DNA of 64,000 nt from Nectonema munidae (GCA_030549495.1 JAUIRK010000360.1:116001-180000), one strand, 5' to 3'. Shown: positions 1 through 13,178, numbered from the stretch's first letter. Program-made: numbers and translations. Notes: a model not told the origin generated them from the sequence alone.

Positions 1-3000
1 ATGGATGGGTTTAAAGTATTGATTGCACTCCATCTCCTTTTTCTTGGAAGAAAGGCTACTTCTAATAAAGGCATACGCGGTAAACACGTCCGAATTATAA
101 GGCTGGAGAAGATCAGCGAATTGGCTGTATAGTTTAGACGCAACTCTAACAACACACGACAGAAGAAATAGATAGGAAGTATTATTGAAGTCAGCATGGG
201 CGTGACTGCCAAGCATTGCAGCGAGGATGGGAACAATTGAAGGAATGAATGGAATGAAGTTCAATTGAATGAGAGTAGGAATTTCATGGACAACGAGCAA
301 GGTGTGGGACAGGAGTGAAGGCATCAACTCACAATGCCTGGTTTGGAAAGGTGAAGACCATGTGGTGATGGGATGCAGGCGCAGCATAAAATCCGATAAG
401 AGTGAGAGCATTGGCGCAAAATGAGAGGAAGACATTGCGGAGATTTTTTGCTTGATGCTTGCAGATATTGAATCACCATCATTAGTGGCATTGCTTGGCA
501 GACTCAGTTGATTCATCGAATCGAGCAAAGTTTTGAGCGTGTGAAGGGATGCCCTGGTGCACTCCAGCATTTCAATATCAACTGTCTTATGTTTAAGGTC
601 TGCTTCTTTCTTGCTTTCCCTTTTGGATTGACGTTTTTTAGAAGAAGCATCTTTTGAAGTTAAGGAGGAAAGTTCAGCGTGGCATTTAGAAATGAGAGAA
701 GTGATTGGTTCAAAAATATTCTCAGACAAGGAAGTGTGAAATGATACTGTTTTTTGAGAAATATCATCATCGATTGAGGAGATGATAAAAGAATCGATTA
801 TTTCGAATATTTTAGTTTTAACACGGTATGATACTTCTTCTTTGGTTATAAGAGAAATTAGACAGAACAAAAAAGTAGATGAAAAAAACACAGTGCCCAA
901 TTTTTGAAGAACAAGAAGAAAAGTATGATTGATCAAGGTCCAGAAAGCCGGTTTGCATGATAAAGTAGCTGTAGCTGTTGATCCAATGAGACCCGATGTA
1001 AAGATTATTAACTGTAAAAGATAATGAAGCATTTGTGATATATCTGATGTCAATTCAGTGTTTTCGTCCTTATTCAGCAAATGTTTGGTGCGAAAAGAAT
1101 GCTTAACCTTTTTACGAAAAACTTCGCTCGAAAATAATTCATGCAAAAATTTAACACATAGAAATATAAGCTGTCGGTTTTCTTTAGGCGTCTGCAAAGT
1201 TTCGGTATTTTTATTATGAAACAGGATTAAATGTGGAGTTATGTGATGAGGCAGGGAGTCGGGAAAGAGAAGGTATTTAATATAAACCAGGATATAGGAC
1301 AATGCAAAAATTTGTTGTTTAAAGGAGTAGCGATTGAATAACTTGACGCACAACGACGAATAAAGTGTATCCTTAGGTGAGTTGCTTTCCTCAAAGCTAC
1401 CTCGTTGCTTACATGCATCACCCAAAATCATAACACTCAATATCCACAAGTAAGTAACATTTTTTTCGTTAGCAATCATGCACACAGTTGACAAGTTGTC
1501 AACCAATTTTTGAAAAAGAGATTCAACAGTCTCAAGGCTTAAATGCGAAATAACAGGAAGAAAAATGCGGAGAATAACAATACTCTTTGCAATCACCATG
1601 TGATTGTCTGAAGGGTGAAGCTTTACGAAAGCTGGAATAATGACTTCTATGGCATCCTCAGCTATCACTGATGAATACACTTCACCATTTCTAGTGATGG
1701 CATCCGCTAAAAGAGTGAAAAGATGGATCACATGCTCCCCAATTTTGTTAGGAAACAAGGGCGCAATTGATGAAATAAGATTGAAGGCAGCGTAATGAGT
1801 TTGTTTACTCGTCACACACTTATCTATACAAAGAATAACACTGTCAAAATCAATACACTTTAAAAGAGGTTTATCATTCCTTGAAGTTAACGTTAAATCG
1901 CTAGACAGCGCTTCTTCATTTTGATTGGTGTAGATTGACAAAATCAACTTTTGGAGAAGAACAAAGAGAAACTGATAACAAGTTTCTACCGTATTTTCTA
2001 GCTCACACTTCTGTAAGAGAAAATTGAGACAATAGACGCCATTGAAAAGAGTAGATATGACATAAATAGAAGCAAAATTATTCAAGTTCTTGCAAGAAAT
2101 TAAAGCATCGATTGCAACATTTACATATGATAGATTTATATTTGAAAAGTCTTCAATTTTCACCTTTTCTTTTTCAATATTCATTTGAGCATTGAAAGGA
2201 AGTTGGCGTAATTTTTTCATAGAAGATTGTTCAAAGCTATTCAATATTTTTTTAATCATAATGTCTTCAAGAAGTAAACAGACGAAATTGGAAGAAAAAG
2301 ATAATGAAATAAGGGCATCTCGAATCAATGATCTCATCAAGGCATTTTCATAGGCGTCTAAAGCCAGTTGGCACAGCTTTTGAAACAAAGACAATTGGTA
2401 ATGCAACTCAGGTAGATTGTTAAAAAAAGATTCTGTGATTTGAAAAAGTACTGATTCTAAAATTTCATGGCTAAGAAAGGAATTTTCACCCCCCTTATTC
2501 GAATTCAATAGAGAAATGAAAGAGTTAAAGTTTTTGTTTGTTAAAAGACCGACGGATTTTTCATTAAAATACAAAAGTAATGCCTTAATAATGTCACGTT
2601 GAGCGTTCAAGTCGTGGATTGAGGATGAAGATAGACTATCGAAAAAGTGAAAAGAAGCTGCAAATACTTCCATAGATTCAATACAAGAAACAACTCTCAA
2701 ACTCAAAACCTGTAACGATGTGAACCGATAATTCGGAATAAAAAGGTAAACTTTCAATAATTTACAAAATTCTTCATCTTGTGTTTTGAAAATTCTATTA
2801 AGGCATTTTAAAGCATGTGATGAATCGCTTAAAATTTCATCAGAATTAGATGATATTTGTGTTACAAGATTTGAAATAATGGGTATATCCTTCGCATCAA
2901 CGTGCGAAAGAAATTCAAGACACTTTTTTCTAACAAACTTGTGCTCAGCAAACAGAAGAGATAAAAGAGACAAAAAAGATACAAAATTGGAAGAGTACAA

Positions 3001-5464
3001 AAAGTCGGTCGAAAGATTATTATTATTGAGAAAGTGTAGCAAAAGTTTAAAATTGATTTTATGAAGGTACTTTCCCACAGACCAACAATTAGTATTATCA
3101 TTAAAAAAGTGCAGATTACCAGATGAAAGAAGAAGAGTGTTGATTAAGAGAGCAAGCAAAAAGTCGTTTGACTTATTTGAAATAGCTTTCAATAACTTCT
3201 TATACAACTCAAAGTATAAAAAGCATGACTTAAATTTGAAGAAATTTTTCTTGATGCAGTTCAAAGAGGCAAATTGAAGAAAGATGAAGAATTTAGAAAA
3301 TAAATGTAAATTGCAGAATGATACCTCCGTGACTGAAAGTATTAAATGTTCGATCAGTAAATTCAAATTAAAAAAGCTTATATATGATGCGTTGAGTAAT
3401 AATGGCAGCCCGTTTACAAACTCCATTTTTGAGGTAAAGTAGAAAATTTTAAAAATATCCTTACATTGAATAACACTCACAATGGATAAAAATTCAATTT
3501 CCGTGAAACCCTTTTTTAAGACATCGAAAGATTTAGCAAGAGACAAAATTTCGTTATTAAAAAACTTTTGAACCAAATTGCTGTTTAATTTCTTTGATGA
3601 GATCAATATGTACAATGATAAGCCTTTAAGAAAGCCAAGAAAAAAGTTTTCAGCAGAATCTTTAGCGGAAATATCATTAAATATATCAGTGAGGGAAGAA
3701 ATTATTTTATTTGGATCAATAGGTAAATTATAAATGTCTTGAGAAATGCATTTAAAAAAGGAAGAGCATGAAGATTTAATTGAGAACAAGTTAGCCAAAT
3801 TGTGCACTTTACAAGAAATTCGAAATGATTGGAACAATGGAAAATTTAAAAATATTTTAGAATCAAGGATATACGACTCAATTTGTTCACTTTCACCCTT
3901 AAACTGAGATAAAAGGATAAGCAAGGCTAATATAGATAAAAATCGGTGAAAATCTTTTCTGATAGAATCTTCATTTAGAGAAATATTCAAGTTGAATAAA
4001 ACTTTGAAAACACTAATTCTAATATCTTTCCATTGAGGGTTGCTGTAAAAAGTGTTTTTCTTTAATAGGCACCTCACAATAATATCAAAAAGTTCATTCT
4101 CGTCAACAAAAGATGTCAAGTTTGGAATATTTAAAATAGTCTCGATTACTCTAGGGTTATCTTCAAATTCTAACTTTTCCAACACTAATTTTTTGATAAA
4201 AGCTTTCAACTTGAAATCTTCGAAGGCATTAGTAACCTTTTGAAGGTATTTGCTAACTGTCAGACAGGCAGATGATCTAATATTTGAATTGCTATGATTC
4301 AAGGAATGCAATAGACTAAAGGATTCAGTGATATCAAGATTACCTGAAGCTTCGTTAAAATCAAGGTCTTTACGTTCAAGAACGAGCGATAGAACTTCAT
4401 CAACTTTTAATTCAGAGCCATACTTTTGAGTCATATCTTGCATGGCAATATCAAAAAACTTAGGATACTTCCTCTCTAGCAAGGAAAACAGGCGAACACG
4501 ATCATGGATCACAAAACTATCAAGCAAATCCTCTTTCTTAAGATGTAAATATTGTTGAAAATATGAATTAAAAAATGACGTTACTATTCGTTGCGTTACG
4601 TTGTCATCATCAACGTTGGATAAATAAGATAAAATCTTGTAAGCATATTTAATTAACACAGTAAGAGTTATAAGACCAGTGGATTCATTTTTAAAATTTG
4701 GATCAAAAAGATGAAAGAAAATACTGCAGGAAATTGTTTTTAAAAGCATACATGCACTATTTGGTTGATTGAGGAAAAAAAGAATCACATCTAAATTTCG
4801 TTTTTTAAACAATCTATAAAGAAAAGCTCGATCAAGAAAAGTGATATTCTGATAAGTGAAGAAGTTTTCAAGAGTTAGCACGGTGTGTTGAATGTTAGAA
4901 GTAATTTTATGGCTGTCAATCAAGTCGATAGATAAAGCGAGTGCTTTTGTGTCATTAAGCTTGACTTTGCAGCTCAGATAAGAAATGATCATGTAGGTTG
5001 CGTCAACATACTCGGCATACGAAGAAAGGAGAGCTTTTGAGAGAATCGGCAATAAAAGAGAAAGACTTTCTTCATCCACACACTCCTTTTTCCTCAACAC
5101 TCCAATAACAGTGAAAGTGTAGAAGGAAAAGAGAAAGGAATATGTTACTACCTTATCGTTAGCTTCATCTTCACTATCACTTATCGAAATAGGCGATGCT
5201 ATGTATAAAGTGGCAAACTTTTCAACTGCTTTACAATAGATGGAAAAAAGTAAAGACGATTTCAAAAGACAGTTATGAATGATGGTAGACTTGGGAGGTG
5301 GTAGTCCGGTGTTGTGAACTTCAGAAAGCCACAGCCACGTTGATCTCTTAGACTCGAAAAAGGATTGTGGGAGTAAGTGAGTTAATTGCACGAAAAACTT
5401 TGTTTCATGGTACGGCAGAGCATGGAGCATGAGGATTTCGGCATTGAAATAATTTATGTGGAAT
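1..5464 (-). CDS. HEATR1: HEATR1/UTP10 orthologue, large internal exon, partial (runs off the left edge)
   Basis: Read on the minus strand, the frame starting at 5464 stays open to base 1 for about 1,821 codons. It begins with RFHINYFNAEILM followed by LPYHETKFFVQL, close to the RFHIH...LPYHETRIFVR stretch I recall from vertebrate HEATR1. Downstream come STWLWL, GLPPPKSTIIHN and ATYMIISYLSCKV, again collinear with the family. The rest is leucine-rich helical sequence expected of HEAT repeats. The last residues in the window (around SIVPILAAMLGS and LYSQFADLLQPY) fall near the BP28CT region. HEATR1 is a U3 snoRNP-associated nucleolar scaffold needed for pre-18S rRNA processing and Pol I transcription. 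Against about 2,144 residues in human, some 200 C-terminal residues should lie beyond the window. A TTTTTTCATAG acceptor precedes the exon. It looks intact and is the only host gene I recognise here. Confidence 0.9.
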
Positions 5465-5494
5465 CTATGAAAAAAGAGGTAACAATATATTCAT

Positions 5495-6590
5495 ACTAGC
5501 CGGTCCCGTGGTCGTTTCTCGCTTCGCTCGAAACAGTGTTTCTCGCTGCGCTCGAAACATAGGATTCTGGGTAGTGTGTATATTGAGTTGCTAATTCAAA
5601 TTCGCTTCGCTCAAAACGACCACGGGACCGGCTAGTTTTTTTTTGTTTAGACTACGCTCGAAACATAGGATTCTGGGTAATGTGTATTTTGAGTTGCTAA
5701 AAGTGTTATATGGTATGGTGGTCAGTTTTTAGAATATTTGTATCTTTTCTGTGTATTTTTCTATTACACCATATAAAAATACATACAAAAGATATTTCAA
5801 CCAATCAGAATGCTTCAAGCGACACTCACAATACAGATATATGAACTCATCACACATATAAAAATACACATAGAACATATATAAATAATTTCAACCAATC
5901 AGAATGCTTCAAACACATACACACATATAAACTCATCACACCATATAAAAATACACACAAAACATATATAAATAATTTCAACCAATCAGAATGCTTCCAG
6001 CGACACACAGACACACACACACACACACGCTAGCTTATTATAATATAGATGAATATATATATACTAGCCGGTCCCGTGGTCGTTCTCGCTTCGCTCGAAA
6101 CAGTGTTTCGTGCGCTCGAAACATAGGATTCTGGGTAGTGTGTATATTGAGTTGCTAATTCAAATTCGTTCGTTCAAAACGACCACGGGACCGGCTAGTT
6201 TTTTTTGTTTAGACTACGCTGGAAAGATAGGATTCTGGGTAATGTGTATTTTGAGTTGCTAATAGTGTTATATGGTATGGTGGTCACTTTAGAATAATTG
6301 TATCTTTCTGTGTATTTTTCTATTACACCATATGAAAAAAGATATTTCAACCAATCAGAATGCTTCAAGCAACCCTCACACTACAGATATATGAACTCAT
6401 CACACATATAAAAATACATACAAAACATATAATAATTTAAACCAATCAAAATGCTTCAAACACATACACACATATAAACTCATCACACCATATAAAAAAA
6501 CACACAAAACATATATATAAATAATTTCAACCAATCAGAATGCTTCCAGCGACAGACACACACACAGACGCTAGCTTATTATAATATAGA
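5495..6590. repeat. Tandem pair of a ~540 bp hairpin-headed repeat unit
   Basis: Unit 1 is 5495-6050 and unit 2 is 6063-6590. Each starts with ACTAGCCGGTCCCGTGGTCG and carries the reverse complement of that sequence about 120 bp later, so the head can fold into a hairpin. Each ends with GCTAGCTTATTATAATATAG after a CA-rich tract. The body holds three degenerate direct repeats of about 90 bp containing TTCAACCAATCAGAATGCTT. Differences between the units are small indels and substitutions. No coding sequence is seen and I cannot assign a superfamily. It lies only 30 bp from the HEATR1 acceptor. Confidence 0.8.
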
Positions 6591-6855
6591 AGATACAAGA
6601 AGATACATCATCGTTTACGCATATCTGCATGTGGTGTTCAACGTTGCATATAATTTTTCTAAAATACCAGTATTAGCAATATTTTATATATTTTAGGCAG
6701 ATGTTTAAATGATATACTTTCAAAAAACCAATGCAAATAAATACCAGAATGATAAAGTTTAATTGGAAAATGGAAATTTTATGAATTATAAGCTTAAAGG
6801 GAACATTGTTCCCAATGGAAACATGGATATTTGCTACCCTATATATGTATATATG
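6591..6855. other. Short AT-rich stretch, nothing recognised
   Basis: Intronic AT-rich sequence between the duplicated repeat and the next element. No motif or coding frame stands out. Confidence 0.5.
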
Positions 6856-8390
6856 CAGTCCCGTGGCGAGGGAAGGGTTTGAGGTGGCTGTCGACTAGTG
6901 ATGGGACGATACCAAAATTAATAACGATTCCGATTCTACTTAATATACCTGTTCCCGATACGATTCCGATTCTAAAATATTACAACTTGAAATAACTTTT
7001 TAATATTATTTTGAACTTCAATTAATTTCTATCACTTTTTGCGAATAAATATCCTCAATATGAAAGGAAAATTATATAAATAATCCACTTTTGAAAATTT
7101 TGAGTATAAATTTTGAAAATTAAAAAAACTATAGTCATAATTTTGAGCAGTGAGAAGCATATTCAGCTTATAATGATAGAATAAAATTTTATTTATATTA
7201 CATAGAGATCTTTTGAATCAATCGTAATTAAATTGGAGCATCCGTAAATTATAGTGCAAAAACATAAGCATTTCTCCTGTTTTTGCTTCTAAGCGATTTC
7301 TTTTAGGAGAATAAATATTTCCTTCAATACTAAAAACTCTTTCACTTTCAACTGAAGAAGGCGGAGCACATAAATACTTAAAAAAAACACCAATATTGGA
7401 AGGTCTTCTTTGTTAGTCTATTTTAGCTTTAATACTGGAAAAATAAAAGTGTAAATGTATAAAAGTGATGTACCTGTAGTAAAATTTAATTAAAAAAAAC
7501 TCAATCAAAAATTACAAAAGAGATAACTTCTCTGAATTGAAGAAATTAGAGATAGAAGTATGATGTATAATAACAGATGTAACAAGTATGAGCTATAAAG
7601 TAGAGAAGGAGTAGCGAGATAAATATATACAATGTACAAACAGTGATGTAATATGAAAAATGTATAAAAAATCTCTTACATTACTTCGACAGAAAACATT
7701 GAACATAAATATAATGAGAAGAGATGTGTCTCGACTTAAGCGAATATTCGACTTATCCAACTTCGAGTTAAGAAAAGTTTCTACAATGTTATTAGTTCTT
7801 AAATGCGATGGGGACCAGTATCATCTTCGATTTAAGCGAATGATCGACACATCTGACTTACACAATGAGATTTTACAATTCGTTTTAATTTATTATTTAA
7901 ATAAAATTTATTTGATCTAATGTATTTAAGTAAGTAGGTTGTGAGTTGGTCTTGTGTCCCGCACTAGACAAATTACTCATAGTTCGATACATGCGGTTTT
8001 AACATTTAAAATGTACATGAAAATTTTTTATATGAAATTATAACACAAAATTTACAAAAAAAGTAGCTTAAACATAATAATGCACAATTAACAAAAAAAA
8101 ATGTTAAATTTTTTTATAATTAAATAATTTTGTCGAATCAAGTGATTCTACACAATAAGTAGTAAAATCATTTATACAATAAAATCCTAAGTAAAGGAAA
8201 TCAATGTAACGTATTAACTTGGAATCGTTTTGGTATCGGAGCGAGTTGAAATATTTCCATTCCAATTCCGATGCTAGAGAAAATTTCCGATACGATTCCG
8301 ATTAATCGTCCCATCACTACTGTCGACCCCCCTCCCACCCTAATGTGATTTCAAGAGGGGCGAAAAAGGTGAAATATAATTTAAACAATC
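6856..8390. mobile_element. Possible host element around the hAT: CAGTCCCGTGGCGAGG-type end
   Basis: Sequence flanking the hAT insertion (CAGTCCCGTGGCGAGGG on the left, a C-rich run then CTCCCACCC on the right) resembles the CAGTGGCGTAGCC-type ends of other hAT-like repeats in this window. The inner hAT appears to have landed in an older element. Its far end was not found. Confidence 0.35.
6896..8319 (-). mobile_element. hAT transposon relic, 1.4 kb, exact 8-bp target duplication
   Basis: The ends are inverted repeats TAGTGATGGGACGAT and ATCGTCCCATCACTA. They are flanked by an identical 8-bp duplication, CTGTCGAC, at 6888-6895 and 8320-8327; 8-bp duplications are the hAT hallmark. On the minus strand near 7384-7220 a relic of the hAT C-terminal dimerisation domain reads CAPPSSVESERVFSIEGN and then SPKRNRLEAKTGEMLMFL. 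No catalytic core is recognisable, so it is an internally deleted, non-autonomous copy. The clean duplication suggests fairly recent insertion. Confidence 0.85.
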
Positions 8391-9199
8391 AAGTCTAATA
8401 TTCTAGAAATCAAAAATATATCTTTATTCTTAGAACTATTTTTGTATCTTTGTCTATACCATTTTCACTTTGAATTCGTTCTCATATTTTTTCAATAAAA
8501 TTTTTTTATTTAAAATTAGTATGTTAATTTAAAATCTTTTTGTGAAAAAAACAAGATTAAGGAAATTGATACAATAAAAATTAACCAACTTTAATAATTA
8601 TTGCTGACAAGTTTTGTTTAATATACTGTGCGAGCAAATTTTTTTTCAATGATGTTTAAGTTCGAAAATTTTTTTGATTGTTTTTTGAAATTTTACATTT
8701 TTATAAGTAAAAAACTAAATTTAAAGACAGTTTTTAACTGAGTATAATAAACTTTCTCAACTATTATAGGCATTTTTATCAAAAAAAAGAAGAATAAAAA
8801 ATAGGTTATTTTGACTTTAATCATAATTTTTGTTTCAAAATTAAATTATCTTAATTAGTTTTATTCAAAATAAATTAATGAATTTAATAAACCAACTTTT
8901 GGTGTTTAAATTCATTCAAAATATTTCATTTGTCAGTAAATTAGGTATCTCATAGGGCTTCCATCGTTTTGGCCACAAATTCATTATCGGCTGGTAGTCT
9001 CTACATCATTTCTTCTATACTTTTACAGTATGTAATTTTACTATTCATTCTATGATGATCCTTTCTTGGTAGCTCTTCTTCCATCATGAATTTATTTTCT
9101 GCAATCTCTGTCCGAAAAAACTTTTTTAATGATTTAATTTGAAGAGATTATATCCGCTTTAAAAGCATTCTGATTAAAGAACCTTCTACCAATCCCAGT
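8391..9199. other. AT-rich intronic stretch, nothing recognised
   Basis: Strongly AT-rich sequence with long A and T runs and no open frame or family motif that I recognise. It could include the decayed end of the satellite-bearing element described next. Confidence 0.4.
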
Positions 9200-9723
9200 A
9201 CAAAAATTTTTTTCTGATGAAATCATTCGTGATGTTCATTGTTATTACAAAAATTTCCTTCTTCATTAAAAAGATTCTCTTTTTCACGCAAAAGGAAAAA
9301 GATGGACAAATTCAATTTTAATGAAAAATTATCTTGATAGTGACTAAATTCTTACATATTGGCACCTGTGCCATTTTTGATAACTCTCATCTATTCTAAA
9401 TTTTTAGATTTTCCTACCCATCTTAGTTAAATGATAATTGTAATCCTAAATAAGTTATAGATTTAAAGATTTTCCATTTGTAAAAAAGGAACTTCTTTTA
9501 GATCATCCATTTGTTCAAGATGCATACTTATATTTAAAATTATTTCTTTTGTCACACGTTCTCGTTTCAATTATTTTTTAGGTTGCTTCCTTCTTCCATA
9601 CTAATCTTCAAAAGATTTTATAAGTTTTTTTAAATAAATATTTCATACTCAACACGATTAAAGAAAGTATTATAGCCAAAATATGTAAAAAAAAATATAT
9701 ATTTTAACTATATAATCAATATA
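9200..9723 (-). mobile_element. Satellite-bearing TTAA element, copy 2, part left of the Tigger
   Basis: On the minus strand, 9290-9500 aligns with the spacer between the two arrays of the intact-looking copy at 33507-38002 (around 36400-36610). Shared words include AAAAGATGGACAAATTCAAT, TTGATAGTGACTAAATTCT and TGTGCCATTTTTGATAA. A short match to the second array (TGATGTTCATTGTTATT) follows at about 9230. The other terminus was not found. Confidence 0.7.
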
Positions 9724-12319
9724 CAGTAGAAACTGTGTTGAACGGCCACTCTATTGAGCGACCATTCTAGACATGCGACCATTTTTATTTTGCACCGACA
9801 GTTCTTCAGTGGAAATGTATCTCTATTCAACGGCCACCTTCAAACGCGACCAACGGCCACTCAACATAAGCAAGATGTTAAATAAGGCCACTATTAATAT
9901 GTAGAGTTTAGCAAAGAGAGAGATATGCATCATAATATGTCATATTCTTACAGTGAAGTACAAACACACATTCGAATGCAATTTTACTCTCACTAAAGAA
10001 AATCGTACCACTTTCTCTTGCATCTACAAAAAACAAATGATAACTTACTCATACTTTGAAGGGTTGTCAATAAAGGCGACAAGAAAACTTGGAAGGATTA
10101 CCTACTTGATACAAAAATTCTTTCTTTTCTTCCAAGTACTTCTGTTATTTTTTGGTAAGGAAATAAAGCTCAAATATTTCATATTTTATATTCAACTTTT
10201 TGATAAAATTTCTCAGTTTTACAAAAAAAGTAACTTTTTATTTTTATTCTATTAATCCCATTTATAGATACTTAATTATAAAAGCTTAAATCATAATTAT
10301 TTTTTATCATTTTACTTTGATGACAATTGCTTTATAATTAGAGGTAAAAAACAAGATCCTGTTTTTAGATTGAAGATTTTATGGGCTTAAAGCGATTAGT
10401 AAGGGTTTGCTTTTTATTGATATAAAATTTTCACTGTATTTTTAGATTTTATGTATATAATTTTTTCATCCAAATGGATATAATAATTTTTATCAATATT
10501 GAATATATTTTTCCATTTTTAAAAAATCAATGTCTCTTTAGTATTAAGGTTTCAGAATAATACTTAAGTATTGAAAGTTTTTTAGTTAGAATAATTAATA
10601 ATTTTTAATACGCTATATAGATGTGTTTTTTTATCAAGTTATAATAAACAAGTTTTACATATTACTAATTTGTTATTTTGGTACAAGTTATTTACTAATT
10701 TTTGCATGTCCAATTCAAAAAAACGAAAATTTTTATCACTTGAAGAAAGAGTTAAAGTTCTTGAAAAAAGTGACCAAGGGAAGTCTTCAAGATTAATTGC
10801 TAGCGAATTTGCAGTTGGTAAAACTCAAATTCAGGCAATAGTAAAAGATAAAGAAAACATTCTGAAAATTTGGAAATCAGGAGAATGCAATGCAGATTCA
10901 AAATTTTTCAAAGCTAGAAAAATTACATATGAAGAAGTTGATAAAAAAGTATGGGAGTGGTTTTGTTACGCAAGAAGTAAATATATTCCTGTTACTGGAC
11001 CTTTAATACAAGAAAAAGCATTGTGTATAGCTTCAGAACTAAATCAATCAACTTTTTGCGCTTCTAATGGCTGGTTAAAATCCTTTTTATTGCGTCATAA
11101 TATTAAAAGTTACATACTTTCTGGGGAAGCATCTGAAGTTAATGAACACGTGATAAATGATTGGGTGAAAAGAATTCCTCTCATCTTTAAGGATTATGAA
11201 CCAAAAAATATATTCAATGCAGATGAGACAAGTCTTTTTTCAGATCGATTCCCAAAAGAAGTTACGCTGTCAAAGGTGATAAGTGTAATTTGGGAAAAAG
11301 TAGTAAAGAGAGATTGACATTGATGCTAGTGTGTTCTGCAGAAGGAGAAAAATTAAAACCCCTTATAATTGGTAAGTCAAAAAATCCTCGATATTTTCGT
11401 GGTTTTAGCATTGAGAAATTACCCTTAATATACAGACACAACAAAAAATGGTGGATGAGCAGTGTGATTTTCAAAGAATGGTTGAACATATTGAACAACA
11501 AAATGAAAAAAAAAGAAAAATCGCACTCTTAGTTGATAATTGTGCCGCTCATCCTCCATCAGAAGTCACAAATGTTCAATTAATTTACTTACCACCCAAC
11601 ACAACATCTAAACTTCAACCATGTGATGCAGGCATTATCAAAAATTTTAAATCCATCTATAGAAAAATGCTACTTAATCACTTTCTTTTGAATATGAAAA
11701 ATGTAGAGAACATTTCAGATTTAGCAAAAAAAGTTAGTGTTTTTGATAGTATTCAATGGGTAATATTTTCGTGGAAATCGGTGTCACCTGAAACAATAAA
11801 AAAATGCTTCAGCAAATGTTGATTTTTGCAGAATACCTACGAAGATCTAAACAACAACGAAACGGAAGTTTCTCAACTTTTTGATGACAAAACTTTTAAA
11901 GTTTTGTTTGAAGAAACTACTGTGACGACGAAGTTGAAACTTGTGAAGTCTTTTCTTTTGTTGTAGAAAACTCTCCAAAAAGCTTGGAGCAAAATGAGAC
12001 AGAACAGGAAGATCAGGAAGATAGTGAAGAGGAAAAGAATGCCTTAGTTAGTTCTGAAGATGCATTGAAATCTCTTGAAATTCTACGAATTTTCGCCCTT
12101 CAGTCTAATTCTACAGAACTTCTTGAAGTTGCAAATAAAGGAAAAGAGATTGTGGAAAGAAGAAAATTGATTTGTTTAAAACAAACGACACTAGACGCTT
12201 TTATTAATAAATAAACTTCTGTGTTTTATTATTTTTTTTGTTTGTTACTTACGGCCATTTGAGACTTACGGCCAAAAAAATTTGGCTCTAGCCGTGGTCG
12301 TAAGTCTCAAGTTCTACTG
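9724..12319 (+). mobile_element. Tigger/pogo-type DNA transposon, about 2.6 kb, decayed
   Basis: The ends are CAGTAGAAACTG on the left and, inverted, CAGTAGAACTTG on the right, each next to a TA (9722-9723 and 12320-12321). TA target sites are typical of the pogo/Tigger group. The subterminal DNA repeats ACGGCCAC/GCGACC-type words at both ends, probably transposase-binding sites. Sequence either side belongs to one satellite-bearing element, so this copy inserted into it. The encoded transposase is given separately. Confidence 0.88.
10706..12214 (+). pseudogene. Tigger/pogo transposase relic (CENP-B-type DNA-binding domains plus DDE)
   Basis: The ATG at 10706 opens MSNSKKRKFLSLEERVKVLE, a CENP-B-like N-terminal helix-turn-helix, followed by a second DNA-binding domain (NGWLKSFLLRHNI). 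The DDE core shows NADETSLF (first Asp), LLVDNCAAHP (second Asp) and LPPNTTSKLQPCDAGII (third Asp). The tail is acidic (EEDQEDSEEEKN) and ends at 12214. At least three frame changes split the gene: near 11290, in the A-run near 11510, and between 11822 and 11984. All three catalytic acids survive, but the copy cannot make the protein as it stands. Cut-and-paste transposition is the family role. Confidence 0.9.
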
Positions 12320-13178
12320 TATACCGATTTTCGAAAAAAATTTACAGAAATATTTTTGGGAAAAACTTATTTTAAGGCATACATCACTAATTCAATAGAC
12401 ACTTCCAGTTCATAGTCAATTTGGTATAAAAACAGATATTTTATTTGAAATTTTGAAAATATTTTTAGAGACAGTTTTTAGGCGTAAATCGTAAATTTAA
12501 TTGAAGCTTTCAGATATTTTCAAACGCTAAATGCGAAAACTGAGTCCAAAAATGAAATCAGCATCTTCAATTTGGTATAAAAACAAATATTTTATTTTTC
12601 AAAAATATTTCTCTAGACATTAGTAATAAACCTGCACATTTGAAAACACTTCCAAGCATTTTAAAACCTCTAAATGGAAAAACGTTCAGACAAAAAACTA
12701 GCATGGTTGATAAAAACATATATTTCATGTAAAATTAGGAAAAATATTTTTTAAGATAGTTTTCAGACTTAAAGCACAAATTTTATTGACAATGCCATAT
12801 ATTTTCAAACCTTAAACATAAATTCTGAGTCCAAAAACTAACTAGCGTTCGTTTGGTATAAAAACATATTTTTTGAAGTAATATATTATTAGATATGTTT
12901 TTCATCAATTAAAATTTCGATTGACATTTTCTAAAAAGTAGTCATGATTATTGAATAAAGTGTTATGTGTTCAAAACAGTATATAATTATACAGATAATG
13001 TCAAAATTTTGCTAAAATTTTTTAATTTTTGATTGATTGGAGATGAAAAGGTCATTCAACTACCATGAAAATAGTATTAAAAGAGGAAGTTAGCGATTTT
13101 AGGAAAATTCATGAAATTTGAAGGGATATAATTCAGCCCATTATGTACAATTATTTTTTTGTGAAGGCACTAATAGGG
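12320..13178 (-). mobile_element. Satellite-bearing TTAA element, copy 2, part right of the Tigger
   Basis: From 12340 to about 13030 lie several monomers of the ~150 bp satellite seen at 33.9-36.1 kb, in inverse orientation (shared words ATTTGGTATAAAAAC, TGAGTCCAAAAATGAAA). From 13030 the sequence matches the unique terminal segment of the other copy (CTACCATGAAAAT, AAGGGATATAATTCAG). It ends with the inverted terminus GGCACTAATAGGG directly before TTAA at 13179-13182. Confidence 0.82.

Noticed and set aside
2786-3064. Plus-strand open frame over HEATR1
   Set aside because: It is a shadow of the minus-strand HEATR1 coding sequence.
7660-7920. 86-codon open frame inside the hAT relic
   Set aside because: No family motif. 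The repeated CGACTTAAGCG-type DNA words suggest a transposon end or simple sequence rather than a gene.
9953-10255. 100-codon frame in the left part of the Tigger
   Set aside because: It lies in the region between the left end and the transposase start and resembles no protein; likely chance.
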